Assembly: GCF_028877475.1 (NCBI RefSeq)
Contig: NZ_CP113527.1
Coordinates: forward strand, 3,279,501-3,343,500
DNA length: 64,000 nt
Reading direction: 5' to 3'
Source of the DNA: Lysinibacillus irui
GTDB taxonomy: Bacteria; Bacillota; Bacilli; Bacillales_A; Planococcaceae
The translations under genes were made by a program, and so were the position numbers. Below are positions 28,011 to 36,945 of this stretch, in pieces. The notes beneath the pieces were generated by a model, which saw only the letters and a list, made by a program, of their open reading frames with translations, searched no databases and was not told the origin of the DNA. Numbering within the stretch: the first letter of the stretch is position 1; each line of letters begins with the position of its first letter.

Positions 28011-28502
28011 TTATGCACGTACTTCTTCATTTTTATCTTCATTTTGTTCGTTTGTTTCTTTCGCTTGTGTTTCCTGACCAGGAATAAAATCCTCTAATGG
28101 TTCTTCACCTTCAAAGGAAACCGTACCATCATCAAACACAGTAGGTGCTTTTGCCGTTTTTAGTGTTTTTACTTTCTCCACTAATTGTGTAGATTGTTCT
28201 TGAAGTTGTTTAGAAAGTTGAACCGTTTTATCTTTTGCAGTTGTCGAGAAGTCTGCACTCTTATCTTTTAACTGAACAGCTTGTACAGCAACATCACTAC
28301 GTAAATCTTTTCCTGATTTTGGAGCTAACAGTAGACCTGCTGCTGCCCCTACAATACCTCCAACTAATGCGCCAATCACAAAATCTTTCATGTTTACACG
28401 CTCCTCTTCATAAATCGAGTCTTGTGGATGATAAAGCTGTGGCAATGAACTTTCAAGCTGTTGTTCCTTTACTTCGTTAAAATTTGGCTTTTGAGTTGTC
28501 AT
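28011..28502 (-). CDS. ytxH: YtxH-family general stress protein
   Basis: A small membrane-associated protein of the YtxH family. The characteristic MKDFVIGALVGGIVGAAAGL glycine-zipper helix and LLAPKSGKDLRSDV are present, followed by a helical tail rich in Gln/Lys and an acidic C-terminus. Two starts are possible. ATG at 28502 follows GGGGAGG with ideal spacing and adds a 37-residue soluble extension; ATG at 28391 follows GAGGAG and yields the classic YtxH beginning. I list the longer. It lies downstream of ytxG, which in B. subtilis belongs to a sigma-B/sigma-H stress operon. The usual third gene, ytxJ, is absent; the FtsA-like gene lies there instead. Confidence 0.85.
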   Translation of the reverse strand: MTTQKPNFNEVKEQQLESSLPQLYHPQDSIYEEERVNMKDFVIGALVGGIVGAAAGLLLAPKSGKDLRSDVAVQAVQLKDKSADFSTTAKDKTVQLSKQLQEQSTQLVEKVKTLKTAKAPTVFDDGTVSFEGEEPLEDFIPGQETQAKETNEQNEDKNEEVRA

Positions 28503-28634
28503 GCACAATTCCTCCCCATCATATTGTCAAATTTGTCTAGACTGGTTGTCCATCTACTTTCACAGATGCATCTACAACTTATGTCTAAGACTTTATTTTT
28601 ATTCAGTCAGAATGGAATACTCACTGAATAATTA

Positions 28635-29138
28635 TCATTTTTTACGACCCCATTTTCTTTTTGGCTTTTCTTCTATTTGAACCGTTTCAAATGCATAGGC
28701 ATCTTCAGAAACCGTTTCTTGCTCAATGATTTTGCGTTTTTTCCATTTATCTGCAATTCCCATCGCAACATTACTCCATTGAACAACTTGTGCAATTTTT
28801 TCTTCATTTTGTTCTACACTTTTAGAAACAGAAGAAGTGATTTGCTGTACAGAATTATTTAAACCATTAACGGAATCACCAATACCTTTAACAGCTTGTA
28901 CAACAGAATTTAATTGTTCCGATTTATGTTGAATATCCTCTGCTAAGCTATTTGTTTTCGTTAATAAGGACGTTGTTTCACGTGTGATACCTTCCATTTG
29001 TCCTTCAATTCCTGATAGTGTTCCTGCTAAGCTGTTTAAAATAGCCTTAAGCGAAAATAATGTCATGCCCACGCTTATACATAAAATTAAAAATCCGATT
29101 GCTGCAATAATAGCTGCAATATACAAAATCACTTCCAT
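28635..29138 (-). CDS. ytxG: YtxG, DUF948 protein
   Basis: A 167-residue protein with one N-terminal membrane helix (about 3-28, ILYIAAIIAAIGFLILCISV) and a long helical domain of heptad-like repeats (SLLTKTNSLAEDIQHKSEQL, VNGLNNSVQQITSS). It ends in a basic KRKWGRKK. This is the DUF948/YtxG family, general stress proteins of unknown biochemical function. The start is preceded by AGGAGG. A sigma-H-like promoter lies just upstream, and murC ends at its own terminator, so ytxG-ytxH form a separate unit. Confidence 0.88.
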   Translation of the reverse strand: MEVILYIAAIIAAIGFLILCISVGMTLFSLKAILNSLAGTLSGIEGQMEGITRETTSLLTKTNSLAEDIQHKSEQLNSVVQAVKGIGDSVNGLNNSVQQITSSVSKSVEQNEEKIAQVVQWSNVAMGIADKWKKRKIIEQETVSEDAYAFETVQIEEKPKRKWGRKK

Positions 29139-29185
29139 AAGTTAACCTCCTGCTAGTAAATTGTCTTTACTATTACTTTCCCTAT

Positions 29186-29212
29186 CTTCGACAAAAAAAA
29201 CGGAATTCCTGC
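29186..29212 (-). promoter_or_regulatory. Sigma-H-like promoter of ytxG-ytxH
   Basis: On the minus strand GCAGGAATT (consensus RnAGGAWWW) is followed by an 11-nt spacer and GTCGAAG (consensus RnnGAAT, last base differs). In B. subtilis the ytxGHJ operon is transcribed by sigma-H and sigma-B. A 12-bp palindrome CTCAAATTTGAG (29212-29223) abuts the upstream edge. Confidence 0.6.
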
Positions 29213-29223
29213 TCAAATTTGAG

Positions 29224-29257
29224 AAAAAACAGCTTAACCCCTACGGACTAAGCTGTT
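29224..29257 (-). terminator. murC terminator overlapping the stop codon
   Basis: AAACAGCTTA in the last murC codons pairs with TTAAGCTGTTT beyond the stop; TTTTTT follows on the minus strand. The stop codon is inside the stem-loop. Confidence 0.8.
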
Positions 29258-30561
29258 TCATTGTTTTTAAGCACGTTTTCAAAAGCATCTTGGAACTTGT
29301 GAACATCACCAGCGCCCATAAATAAAAATACTGCGCCTTTATGTTTTGTTAATATATCAATTCCCTCAGTGGTAATCACTGCACTGCCTTCGATAAGTGA
29401 CGCTAAATCATGAATAGAGAGAGCACCTTGCGTTTCTCTCGCAGAGCCAAATATATCACATAAATAGGCTGTATCTGCAAGGCTTAAACTATCCGCAAAA
29501 TCTTGTAAAAAAGCTTGTGTACGTGTAAATGTATGTGGTTGGAAAATTGCAACTAGCTCACGATCTGGGAACTTTTGTCGTGCTGATTGAATTGTAGCAC
29601 GAATTTCCGTAGGATGGTGTGCATAATCGTCTATTAGAACATTATCCCCTATATCCGTTTCAGTAAAACGTCTCTTTACACCTTTATAAGTGTGTAAGCG
29701 CTCCTGGATTATATCAGGTGAGATGCCTTCATATTCACATAGCGTAATCACCGCTAGTGTATTTAAAACAGCATGATCTCCAAATAATGGGATAAAGAAA
29801 GTGCTATAAAATTCATTACGTACAAAAACATCAAATTTTGTACCTTCAGTTGTTTTTTCAACATTACGAGCTTCGAAATCATTTTCTGCACCGAATCCAT
29901 AATAAACGACTGGCACTTTTGCTTGAATACGCTGAAGCTGTTCATCGTCACCACATGCTATGATCGCTTTTTTCACTTGTAAAGCTAATGATTGAAATGC
30001 AGAATAAACATCTTCTATATTAGCGAAGTAGTCTGGATGATCGAAGTCGATATTAGTCATCACAGCATAATCAGGATTATATGCTAAGAAGTGACGACGG
30101 TATTCACATGCTTCCATAACAAAAAAATCAGCATTTTTTTGACCTGCACCAGTACCATCACCAATTAAATAAGATGTTGGCTTATAACCACCTACTACAT
30201 GTGCCATTAAACCAGTTGTAGATGTTTTACCATGTGCACCAGTGATAGCAATCGAAATGTAGTTACCAATATATTCACCTAAAAATTTATGGTAACGGAT
30301 GATTTCTACACCGATTTCTCTGGCACGCACTAATTCAGGATGATCGTCAGGAAAAGCATTACCTGCAATCACTGTCATGCCTTCTTTAATATTATCAGCA
30401 TTAAATGTAAAAATTGGAATATTACGTTCACGTAACGGCTGCTCCGTGAAGAAATATTTATCGACATCTGAGCCCTGTACTTGTTCACCAGCATCAAATA
30501 AGATTTGTGCAAGCGAACTCATGCCAGAACCTTTAATGCCTGTGAAATGAAAAACTGTCAT
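29248..30561 (-). CDS. murC: UDP-N-acetylmuramate-L-alanine ligase
   Basis: Adds L-Ala to UDP-MurNAc, the first amino acid of the peptidoglycan stem. It has 437 residues. The N-terminal UDP-binding domain starts [19 protein letters not shown], the Mur-ligase ATP loop is GAHGKTSTT at 108-116, followed by [13 protein letters not shown] and the C-terminal [14 protein letters not shown] and [10 protein letters not shown]. The ATG is behind GGGGGG. A TATAAT (complement of 30693-30698) lies in the upstream leader. The position between sftA and ytxG matches B. subtilis, where murC is also outside the dcw cluster. Confidence 0.96.
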   Translation of the reverse strand: MTVFHFTGIKGSGMSSLAQILFDAGEQVQGSDVDKYFFTEQPLRERNIPIFTFNADNIKEGMTVIAGNAFPDDHPELVRAREIGVEIIRYHKFLGEYIGNYISIAITGAHGKTSTTGLMAHVVGGYKPTSYLIGDGTGAGQKNADFFVMEACEYRRHFLAYNPDYAVMTNIDFDHPDYFANIEDVYSAFQSLALQVKKAIIACGDDEQLQRIQAKVPVVYYGFGAENDFEARNVEKTTEGTKFDVFVRNEFYSTFFIPLFGDHAVLNTLAVITLCEYEGISPDIIQERLHTYKGVKRRFTETDIGDNVLIDDYAHHPTEIRATIQSARQKFPDRELVAIFQPHTFTRTQAFLQDFADSLSLADTAYLCDIFGSARETQGALSIHDLASLIEGSAVITTEGIDILTKHKGAVFLFMGAGDVHKFQDAFENVLKNNETA

Positions 30562-30734
30562 TAATTAAACCCCCCGGGAATTTCAATATCCCATCTATCA
30601 TCTATTAGGTGTATCGTATTATTTTACGAATGGTTAGGTATTAATACCTTCACAAGTGTTAAAAAATACGTACTATTCAACACATCTTGTCTATTATAGC
30701 ACTTTTTATGCATAAGGATAGATGTGTAACTTTT

Positions 30735-30763
30735 CTAAAAAAACTAATTTCGACGTAAATTAG
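30735..30763 (-). terminator. sftA terminator
   Basis: CTAATTT and AAATTAG form a 7-bp stem with a 6-nt loop; TTTTTTT follows on the minus strand. The stem is short, but the T-run is strong. Confidence 0.7.
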
Positions 30764-30790
30764 ATAATCTAGACGAAAACAATGCAATTC

Positions 30791-33700
30791 TTATTCAAAC
30801 ATAGTAATTAAATCTTCTTCAGTAATGTAACTTTCACGTGGCTTACTGCCTCTAGCCTCCGACACAAAGCCATGTGATTCTAACATATCAATTAAACGAG
30901 CCGCACGATTATAGCCAATATGATACTTTCGTTGAATCAATGAGGTTGATGCGCCACCTTGCTCGTAGACAAAACGACAAACATCTTCAAACAGATCATC
31001 CTGTTCTGCGGACACCTCAGTTTTCTTTAATAACTCCTCTTGATCGAAAATGTAATCAGGCTCTCCTTGCTCACGAACATGTTCAATAATCGCTTCAATT
31101 TCATCATCTGTGACAAATGTGCCCTGTAACCGCACTGGCGCAGACATACCATTACCTAAATATAGCATATCGCCTCGCCCAAGTAATCTTTCTGCTCCCT
31201 GCCCATCCAAAATTGTACGAGAATCAATTTGTGAGGAAACGGCAAAGGCAATACGTGTTGGAATATTAGATTTAATTAACCCTGTAATAACATCAACAGA
31301 AGGTCTTTGCGTTGCAACAATTAAATGAATACCACATGCACGTGCCTTTTGAGCAATTCTACAAATAGCCTCCTCTACATCAGCTGGAGACATCATCATT
31401 AAATCAGCTAACTCATCAATAACAATTAAAATATATGGAAGCTTTAGGCTATGCTCGTTATTTTTATCAGCTATTGCATTGTAACGTGTAATATCACGTG
31501 CACCTGCATGAGCAAATAGCTGATAACGACGCTCCATCTCCTCCACTGCCCATTTTAGCGCAGCGGTCGCTGCCTTCACATCAGTAATGACAGGGCTAAC
31601 TAAATGTGGAATATGATTAAATGGTGCCAGCTCTACCATTTTCGGATCAATTAGCATAAGCTTTAACTCATGTGGTGCAGCTTTATATAATAAACTAACC
31701 AAAATGGAATTAATACAAACGGATTTACCAGAACCCGTTGCACCAGCAATTAAGCCATGAGGCATTTTACGTAAATCTAGTGTGACTGGCTTTCCTGTTA
31801 AATCTAGACCTAACGCTGCTTCTAACGGTGAATCGGATTCAACGAAGGATGGACTATTGGTTACCTCTGATAATCGAACGGCTCGAGATACACGGTTTGG
31901 AATCTCAATACCAATCGAACTTTTTCCAGGGATTGGTGCTTGAATACGAATATCTTTTGCTGCTAAGGCTAGCTTTAAATCATCTGCTAAGTTGCGGATT
32001 TTACTAACCTTTGTACCATGGCTCACCGTTATTTCAAATTGAGTAACAGCTGGACCCTGCATAATCGATTCTATTTGCGCTGAAACTTGGAAATATGAAA
32101 GTGCCTCAACCAATGTATCCCCCTGCTGCTCCATCCAATCCGTATCCTGTGTTTTTTCCTCTGGCGGCTCTAAATATTCATCCGTAGGCTTTTGATAAAC
32201 GTGAACAGGCTTTGCAGGTTTTTCAGTTTCTTGTACTACTTCCACTTCAACCATTTGTGCTTCTGGTGTTTCTTCCACTGCTTCTACTTCTAATACATGT
32301 GCTTCTGGTGCTTCTTCTACTTCTAATACTAGAGCTTTTTCCTGCTTATCAACAGATTCTACTTGAGGATACTCTACAGTTTCTGAAATTACCTCAGTAT
32401 CGGTAGTACACTCTGTTTCTGGTTCAAGCTCAGAAGTTGCAGAAATTTCATCCATAGCGGCTTTTTCAATAGCAGTGCTATCTTGCGTTAATCCGCTTAC
32501 CATTGTCGTGACAGGAGCCATTGTAATGACAGCTACGTTGTCTTCAGAACGGTATTGAGGAGTACTTTGCGTTTCGCTCTTTGCATATGAGTGAGATGGC
32601 ACATCGTCTTGCATTGACCTATTCTCTGTCATGAGCTGATTAACATCCTCTTCGAATTGCTTTTCAAATGTATGATGCTTCTCGATGGCTACAACGCTGT
32701 CTGAGGATGGTGCCTCTTTCTCTTCAAGCTCCACATCCACTTGCTCATTTTCCACTACTTTCTGAATACTTTCGTCAGTAATGGGTTTTACCATTTTCAA
32801 TTGCTGCTGGATTCTCCATTTTTCTTTATCCGTTTTTAACATGAGTACATTAAAAGGAATACGGCTTTTTTCTTCCTTTGTCTCAATAGATTGGTTATCA
32901 ACAAGCAATTGTTCGTCCTGCGAAGGCTGTACAACCGTTACCTCTCCTATATGGATTGTAGAATTTTCGATTTGAACTTGTTCAACAATCATTTCTTTGA
33001 CATGAATTTCAGATTGGTCTGCCGATAGTTGTTGAACGGCTTGATCTTGCACATCTGTCTCTCTCACTTGATCTTCAAAAGACATGGCAAAAGATGATGT
33101 TTGAGGCACAGTTGCATTGGGTGATATACTTTCCTGCTCAGTGTTGGCCTCATCCACTACTTCATCGTCAAAACTTATTGGCTCAATTGCAGTAGGTAAC
33201 TCCTTATGGTCAAACATTTCACGCTGCTCCGCTACAACGGTTTGATTTGTGTTAGCCGGCTCTTTTTCTTCTAGTATATTTTCATTAGCCTCATTTGTTG
33301 TCGTTTCTTTTAAAGCCTTCGTAACAGCTGGCATTTCGTCTACAGCTTTCGCCTCTTGCTTCTCGTAGTCTTCTTTTCTTTTATCTAATAATTCTTTAAT
33401 TGGACTTGGTTTTGCAAATCCATAGACTGGTGAAGGCACATCTGTTGGCACAAAGCGTTTACGGTTCTCAGGCAAACTACTCTCTACTATTTTTTGTTCT
33501 TTCCACTGATTGTTTTCTTTCAGTGGTGTTACTGGAGCGGGTTTAACATTCACTGCCTCTTGCTGAGCATCTCGAAATACTAAGCCTGCCCTTGATCGTT
33601 TCTCCTGTTCTACAGGCTGACTTTTCATCGTTGTTTTTCTGCCCGTACGTTTTGAGCGATTAGCTAATAAATCTCGAATCCCAGAGACCTCTACATCGTA

Positions 33701-33985
33701 AACACGAGAATCAACTATATGATTGTTTAAATGCTTAGGCAACGATAAATCTCCAATTTCTCTATCATCCTCGTAATCAAACATTTCTTTTTGTGTCGTG
33801 TAGGATATTTCTCTCTCATTATCGTCAATCAATGGGAAACGGAAAGTCTTTTGCTTCGCCACCTGTTCTTCGTGATGGGTATGTAATTGTTCTTGCTCTT
33901 CTCCGTAATCCTCATAATATTCATATTCGTATTCTTCTTCTTCTTTATTTATAAATTTACTAATTTGTTTTTTAAACCAGTTCAC
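30791..33985 (-). CDS. sftA: SftA, soluble FtsK/SpoIIIE-family DNA translocase
   Basis: Moves chromosome termini out of the closing septum. It has 1064 residues and no membrane helices; the N-terminus MNWFKKQISKFINKEEEEYE is that of SftA (YtpT). It is followed by a 600-residue, acidic, low-complexity linker with internal repeats. The motor follows: FtsK alpha/beta domain with Walker A GATGSGKS ending around residue 755, Walker B ILIVIDELADLMM, then a winged-helix gamma domain at the end (IQRKYHIGYNRAARLIDMLE) for reading KOPS/SRS-type sequences. B. subtilis SftA has a shorter linker. The neighbours murC and ytpR/ytpQ support the call. Confidence 0.93.
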   Translation of the reverse strand: MNWFKKQISKFINKEEEEYEYEYYEDYGEEQEQLHTHHEEQVAKQKTFRFPLIDDNEREISYTTQKEMFDYEDDREIGDLSLPKHLNNHIVDSRVYDVEVSGIRDLLANRSKRTGRKTTMKSQPVEQEKRSRAGLVFRDAQQEAVNVKPAPVTPLKENNQWKEQKIVESSLPENRKRFVPTDVPSPVYGFAKPSPIKELLDKRKEDYEKQEAKAVDEMPAVTKALKETTTNEANENILEEKEPANTNQTVVAEQREMFDHKELPTAIEPISFDDEVVDEANTEQESISPNATVPQTSSFAMSFEDQVRETDVQDQAVQQLSADQSEIHVKEMIVEQVQIENSTIHIGEVTVVQPSQDEQLLVDNQSIETKEEKSRIPFNVLMLKTDKEKWRIQQQLKMVKPITDESIQKVVENEQVDVELEEKEAPSSDSVVAIEKHHTFEKQFEEDVNQLMTENRSMQDDVPSHSYAKSETQSTPQYRSEDNVAVITMAPVTTMVSGLTQDSTAIEKAAMDEISATSELEPETECTTDTEVISETVEYPQVESVDKQEKALVLEVEEAPEAHVLEVEAVEETPEAQMVEVEVVQETEKPAKPVHVYQKPTDEYLEPPEEKTQDTDWMEQQGDTLVEALSYFQVSAQIESIMQGPAVTQFEITVSHGTKVSKIRNLADDLKLALAAKDIRIQAPIPGKSSIGIEIPNRVSRAVRLSEVTNSPSFVESDSPLEAALGLDLTGKPVTLDLRKMPHGLIAGATGSGKSVCINSILVSLLYKAAPHELKLMLIDPKMVELAPFNHIPHLVSPVITDVKAATAALKWAVEEMERRYQLFAHAGARDITRYNAIADKNNEHSLKLPYILIVIDELADLMMMSPADVEEAICRIAQKARACGIHLIVATQRPSVDVITGLIKSNIPTRIAFAVSSQIDSRTILDGQGAERLLGRGDMLYLGNGMSAPVRLQGTFVTDDEIEAIIEHVREQGEPDYIFDQEELLKKTEVSAEQDDLFEDVCRFVYEQGGASTSLIQRKYHIGYNRAARLIDMLESHGFVSEARGSKPRESYITEEDLITMFE
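32225..32335 (-). repeat. Glu/Val-rich repeats in the SftA linker
   Basis: Three imperfect copies of a unit of about 12-16 codons encode LEVEEAPEAHV, LEVEAVEETPEAQM and VEVEVVQETEK. On the plus strand this shows as recurring CTTCTACTTCTA motifs. The region joins the N-terminal anchor region to the motor. Confidence 0.7.
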
Positions 33986-34117
33986 TTCGTTTCACTCATT
34001 TCTCTTACACTTCATTTATAGCATTGTCTAGTTTCTTACAATCAATAGCTCAATGTCTACATCAAAAAGCATACCATAAAAATGGTCTTGAAACTTGCAT
34101 TTAGAGGCTCATTCTCA

Positions 34118-34163
34118 ACAAAAAAATCGTTATGCTACTAGCATATTAGTAACATAACGATTT
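34118..34163 (-). terminator. ytpR terminator
   Basis: AAATCGTTATG pairs with CATAACGATTT, with an inner TACTA/TAGTA extension. On the minus strand it is followed by TTTTTTT. Confidence 0.85.
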
Positions 34164-34246
34164 AGGGCATTTCACCTTGATGGAAGGAATAATATCACGA
34201 TAAGACTTTTAAATTTTAGGTAATTCTTTTTGACATCAAGGGATTT

Positions 34247-34861
34247 TTATTTAGTTGGTGCTTCAAAAGCACTACCAACAATAGCATCCTCAGGTAATAC
34301 TAAAATTCCTTTTTCAGAAGGAGCGTTAGGAATAGCTAATTCACGCGCTGAACATAGCATGCCAAAAGACTCCACACCACGTAAATTACCTTCTTTAATA
34401 AGCATACCTGAAGGCATTACTGCGCCAATTTTCGCAACAACTACCTTTTGACCAGCTTCTACATTAGGAGCTCCACAAACAATTTGTAATGTCTCTTCTC
34501 CTACATTCACAGTACAGATACTTAATTTATCAGCATTAGGATGCTTGTCTTTTGTTTCCACATAACCAACAACAAATTTTGGAGAAAAATCAACATCCAG
34601 GTTGATATCAGCGCCATTTTTTTCGATTGCTGCTTCTAGTTGCTCTACTAATTCAGGTGTCACTTCCACTAAGCCTTTTGCGTCTGTTTGGACGTAGTGG
34701 CTTGCATTAAATAAGTTAAACGCTTTAATTTCACCTGTTTGCGCTTCTTTTAAAATAGCTATATCTCCAGCGCGCTCTACTACTGTTTTCACAATAGATT
34801 CCGTTGCCAGTTGAACTAGTAAGACATCTCCTACATGTTCTTTGTTGTAAAATACATTCAT
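34247..34861 (-). CDS. ytpR: YtpR, tRNA-binding OB-fold (EMAP-II-like) protein
   Basis: A 204-residue protein resembling the N-terminal region of the phenylalanyl-tRNA synthetase beta subunit. The tRNA-binding OB fold runs from about 92 (KFVVGYVETKDKHPNADKLS; VNVGEETLQIVCGAPNVEAG; VVVAKIGAVMPSGM; LRGVESFGMLCSARELAIP). The N-terminal 90 residues are a YtpR-specific domain. It starts 2 bp after the ytpQ stop, with the ribosome site AAAGGAG inside ytpQ, so the two are coupled. The cellular role is not defined. Confidence 0.9.
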   Translation of the reverse strand: MNVFYNKEHVGDVLLVQLATESIVKTVVERAGDIAILKEAQTGEIKAFNLFNASHYVQTDAKGLVEVTPELVEQLEAAIEKNGADINLDVDFSPKFVVGYVETKDKHPNADKLSICTVNVGEETLQIVCGAPNVEAGQKVVVAKIGAVMPSGMLIKEGNLRGVESFGMLCSARELAIPNAPSEKGILVLPEDAIVGSAFEAPTK

Positions 34862-34863
34862 TG

Positions 34864-35682
34864 TTATTCTTGCTCCTTTTTCACTCTGTTTTTTGCTAAA
34901 ATAAAGATTGGTTCTAGTTCCCCATCTTCATAAATAAAAGATAATGACGTGATCGGTACTGTACCGACAGCAAAGAAATGCATGGTCATCTGTGCTAATA
35001 CATCATACCCTGTTTCATTGCGAATATCACCTATAATTAACACATCTTGGTGTGGCACTGACAATGTCATATCGCCTTCCACCTGTGCACGCATTTCTTT
35101 TAAAAAACTCTCATTTAAAATGCGGCTTGCATCATAGCCATCATTCACATTGATAAAGTAGAAAATATTACCTGCTACCTCATCTTTTTTATACGTAGTT
35201 GGTAATTGCTTCACTGAGAAACGTGCCATTTCCCGAATTTGCTCCACAGTTAATTGTAATGCTTCCAGCATGGATTCATCAATAAAACGGTAGGTTTTTC
35301 CTAAATCAAGCGCATAAAAAATGCGTGTTTCAGCTGTATGCTCTGTTGTAATAAATGCATGGCCTTCTTTTGAAGCTTGAGGATAAGAAGTGGCACGAAT
35401 AACGGGATAAATATGTGTAGTCGTTTGAAAGCCCTGTTCTTTTTCTTGCTCCATTGCATTAAAAGTTTGCTCAATTGTATATACAACTTCCTTAATCGCC
35501 GCTTCTTGTTTATCGTTATATTTTGCTAAAATCCCAGGTAAAGAAAGCTCCATCCCTTTGTCAATCGTCTTATGATTCAATCGTAATTTATCGTACTTTT
35601 TATCAAAATGAAATTCATATTTTTCTTCATTTAATTGTTCTTTTAACAGCTCTACCAGTTGTTCTGACTTCAATTGCTTCAT
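34864..35682 (-). CDS. ytpQ: YtpQ, DUF1444 protein
   Basis: A conserved Bacillales protein of about 272 residues without membrane segments. It has a helical N-terminus (LVELLKEQLNEEKYEFHF), a middle domain with TTHIYPVIRATSYPQ, LGKTYRFIDESML and a C-terminal half with VPHQDVLIIGDIRNETGYDV. Function is unknown. The ATG at 35682 stands 10 nt behind AGGA; a GTG nine bases upstream is the alternative. It is the first gene of a ytpQ-ytpR pair, upstream and coupled to ytpR. The call rests on its sequence and synteny with sftA/ytpR. Confidence 0.85.
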   Translation of the reverse strand: MKQLKSEQLVELLKEQLNEEKYEFHFDKKYDKLRLNHKTIDKGMELSLPGILAKYNDKQEAAIKEVVYTIEQTFNAMEQEKEQGFQTTTHIYPVIRATSYPQASKEGHAFITTEHTAETRIFYALDLGKTYRFIDESMLEALQLTVEQIREMARFSVKQLPTTYKKDEVAGNIFYFINVNDGYDASRILNESFLKEMRAQVEGDMTLSVPHQDVLIIGDIRNETGYDVLAQMTMHFFAVGTVPITSLSFIYEDGELEPIFILAKNRVKKEQE

Positions 35683-35708
35683 CCTTTTCACATCCTATAT
35701 TCAAAATG

Positions 35709-35734
35709 AAACGGCTCACATGTTTGTGAACCGT
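35709..35734 (-). terminator. Terminator after the lipoprotein gene
   Basis: ACGGTTCACA pairs with TGTGAGCCGT around a 4-nt loop; the minus-strand run after it is TTTCATTTTG. Confidence 0.7.
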
Positions 35735-35752
35735 CTGTTCAATCTAATTTAT

Positions 35753-36271
35753 TTACTTCATCTTAACTGAATGAACAATTTTCGTCATCTCACGCAAATT
35801 ATTTTCAATATGTTTCGCTTGAGAAATCGTTGTCATCTTCACGCCACCACTACTAACGATGAGCTCCATCTCATTTTCATCATCGGTTTTTAGGACTGCT
35901 GTAAAGCCAAAACGACCGGCCTTATCATAAGTCGACTCTTCAATAATTTTGTCAGTTTCATTTTCTTTTAAAAGATTGTAATAAAGTTTACTATCTTGTG
36001 CTTCACGATTATTTATAAAAAGAATATAGCTTTCTTTTCCTTTTGAAATCACAATATTATACTCATCTGAACTGTCTTCAACTTTAAAGTTTGAGGGTAA
36101 ATATAATTTAATATCTCCAATTTTCTCCGTATGTTCTTCTGGCTCTTCGGCAAAAACCGTCTCCGTTATTTGAAGCCCATTAGCAATTTGCTCATCGATC
36201 GACTGATTGCAACCAGCAAGCACCAGAAGTAAAAGCATCAGGCCAATAGTTCTTAGCCATTTAACCGACAT
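35753..36271 (-). CDS. Predicted lipoprotein of unknown function
   Basis: A 172-residue protein with a clear lipoprotein signal: basic MSVKWLR, hydrophobic LMLLLLVLAG and lipobox Cys21 (VLAGC). The mature part is charged, with a beta-rich middle (KLYLPSNFKVEDSSDEYNIV, YILFINNREAQDSKLYY) and a C-terminal SGGVKMTTISQAKHIENN. It should be anchored to the outer face of the membrane. The ATG is behind AAAGGAAGAGAG. I do not recognise a family. It has its own terminator and lies where B. subtilis has ytpP. Confidence 0.7.
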   Translation of the reverse strand: MSVKWLRTIGLMLLLLVLAGCNQSIDEQIANGLQITETVFAEEPEEHTEKIGDIKLYLPSNFKVEDSSDEYNIVISKGKESYILFINNREAQDSKLYYNLLKENETDKIIEESTYDKAGRFGFTAVLKTDDENEMELIVSSGGVKMTTISQAKHIENNLREMTKIVHSVKMK

Positions 36272-36365
36272 GTCTCTCTTCCTTTCACTACGAACTTTTT
36301 TCTATTTTAAAAAAATTATTTAGAAGATGCAACCTTACAACACGCTGTTCACTAATCCCAATTAA

Positions 36366-36887
36366 CTATTTTTGTGAAAATGTGAACAAATATTGTCCAA
36401 CCAAAAGTGATACAATATGCTCAAACATCATTTGTCTACTCACTAAACCTTGCGTAAAAATACCTACAGCTCCCGCACCCTGTCGAATATCTCGACGTTT
36501 TGTATATTGCTCCATTATGGGTCCTAGTTCTCCCCCAGCTTTTATTTCCTGGGCAATTTCTTTTGGTAATATAATTTGTGCACCTGCGGCTGTGAAAACT
36601 GTCCCATCTGCAACTGCTAATGCTCCCCAGTTACAAACATACATATCATCGTCGATTTCCGTTACGCCACCTTCTAAGCCAAATGCTAATTGCGCGCCTG
36701 ATGTTACCATGGCATTTTTAGCACGATTCATTGCACCTAATCTCGTTTCTTCATTACTTATCGGTTGTTCTGATACTTCGGAAGCAGCTTTTACATGTGT
36801 AAAAATGGCATCCTCAAAATATTTTCGAGCAATCACTTCAACTGCTTCAGTTTTCGCTTTATTAGTTGTTCCAATGGCTATATTCAT
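36366..36887 (-). CDS. Inosine/xanthosine triphosphatase, YjjX (DUF84) family
   Basis: A house-cleaning NTPase that removes non-canonical purine triphosphates. It has 173 residues. The family start MNIAIGTTNKAKTEAVEVIA, the EQPISNEETRLGAMNRAKNA signature near 55-75 and GLEGGVTEIDDDMYVCNWGA near 88-107 are present. The ATG at 36887 is behind GGGGATTAC; the longer frame, to 36953, runs back into the region of the upstream terminator and is not the start. It is downstream of ytoP but separated by a terminator. Confidence 0.88.
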   Translation of the reverse strand: MNIAIGTTNKAKTEAVEVIARKYFEDAIFTHVKAASEVSEQPISNEETRLGAMNRAKNAMVTSGAQLAFGLEGGVTEIDDDMYVCNWGALAVADGTVFTAAGAQIILPKEIAQEIKAGGELGPIMEQYTKRRDIRQGAGAVGIFTQGLVSRQMMFEHIVSLLVGQYLFTFSQK

Positions 36888-36910
36888 GTAATCCCCACTT
36901 TCTTTCCATA

Positions 36911-36938
36911 GAAAAAGATGCCCTAAAAGGCATCTTTC
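36911..36938 (-). terminator. ytoP terminator
   Basis: AAAGATGCC and GGCATCTTT form a 9-bp stem with a 6-nt loop, followed by TTTTTC on the minus strand. Confidence 0.8.
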
Positions 36939-36945
36939 TAACTTC

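Noticed and set aside
36382-36891. Plus-strand open frame of 169 codons
   Set aside because: Exactly antisense to the YjjX-type NTPase, with Cys/Pro/Ser-rich composition typical of an antisense shadow.
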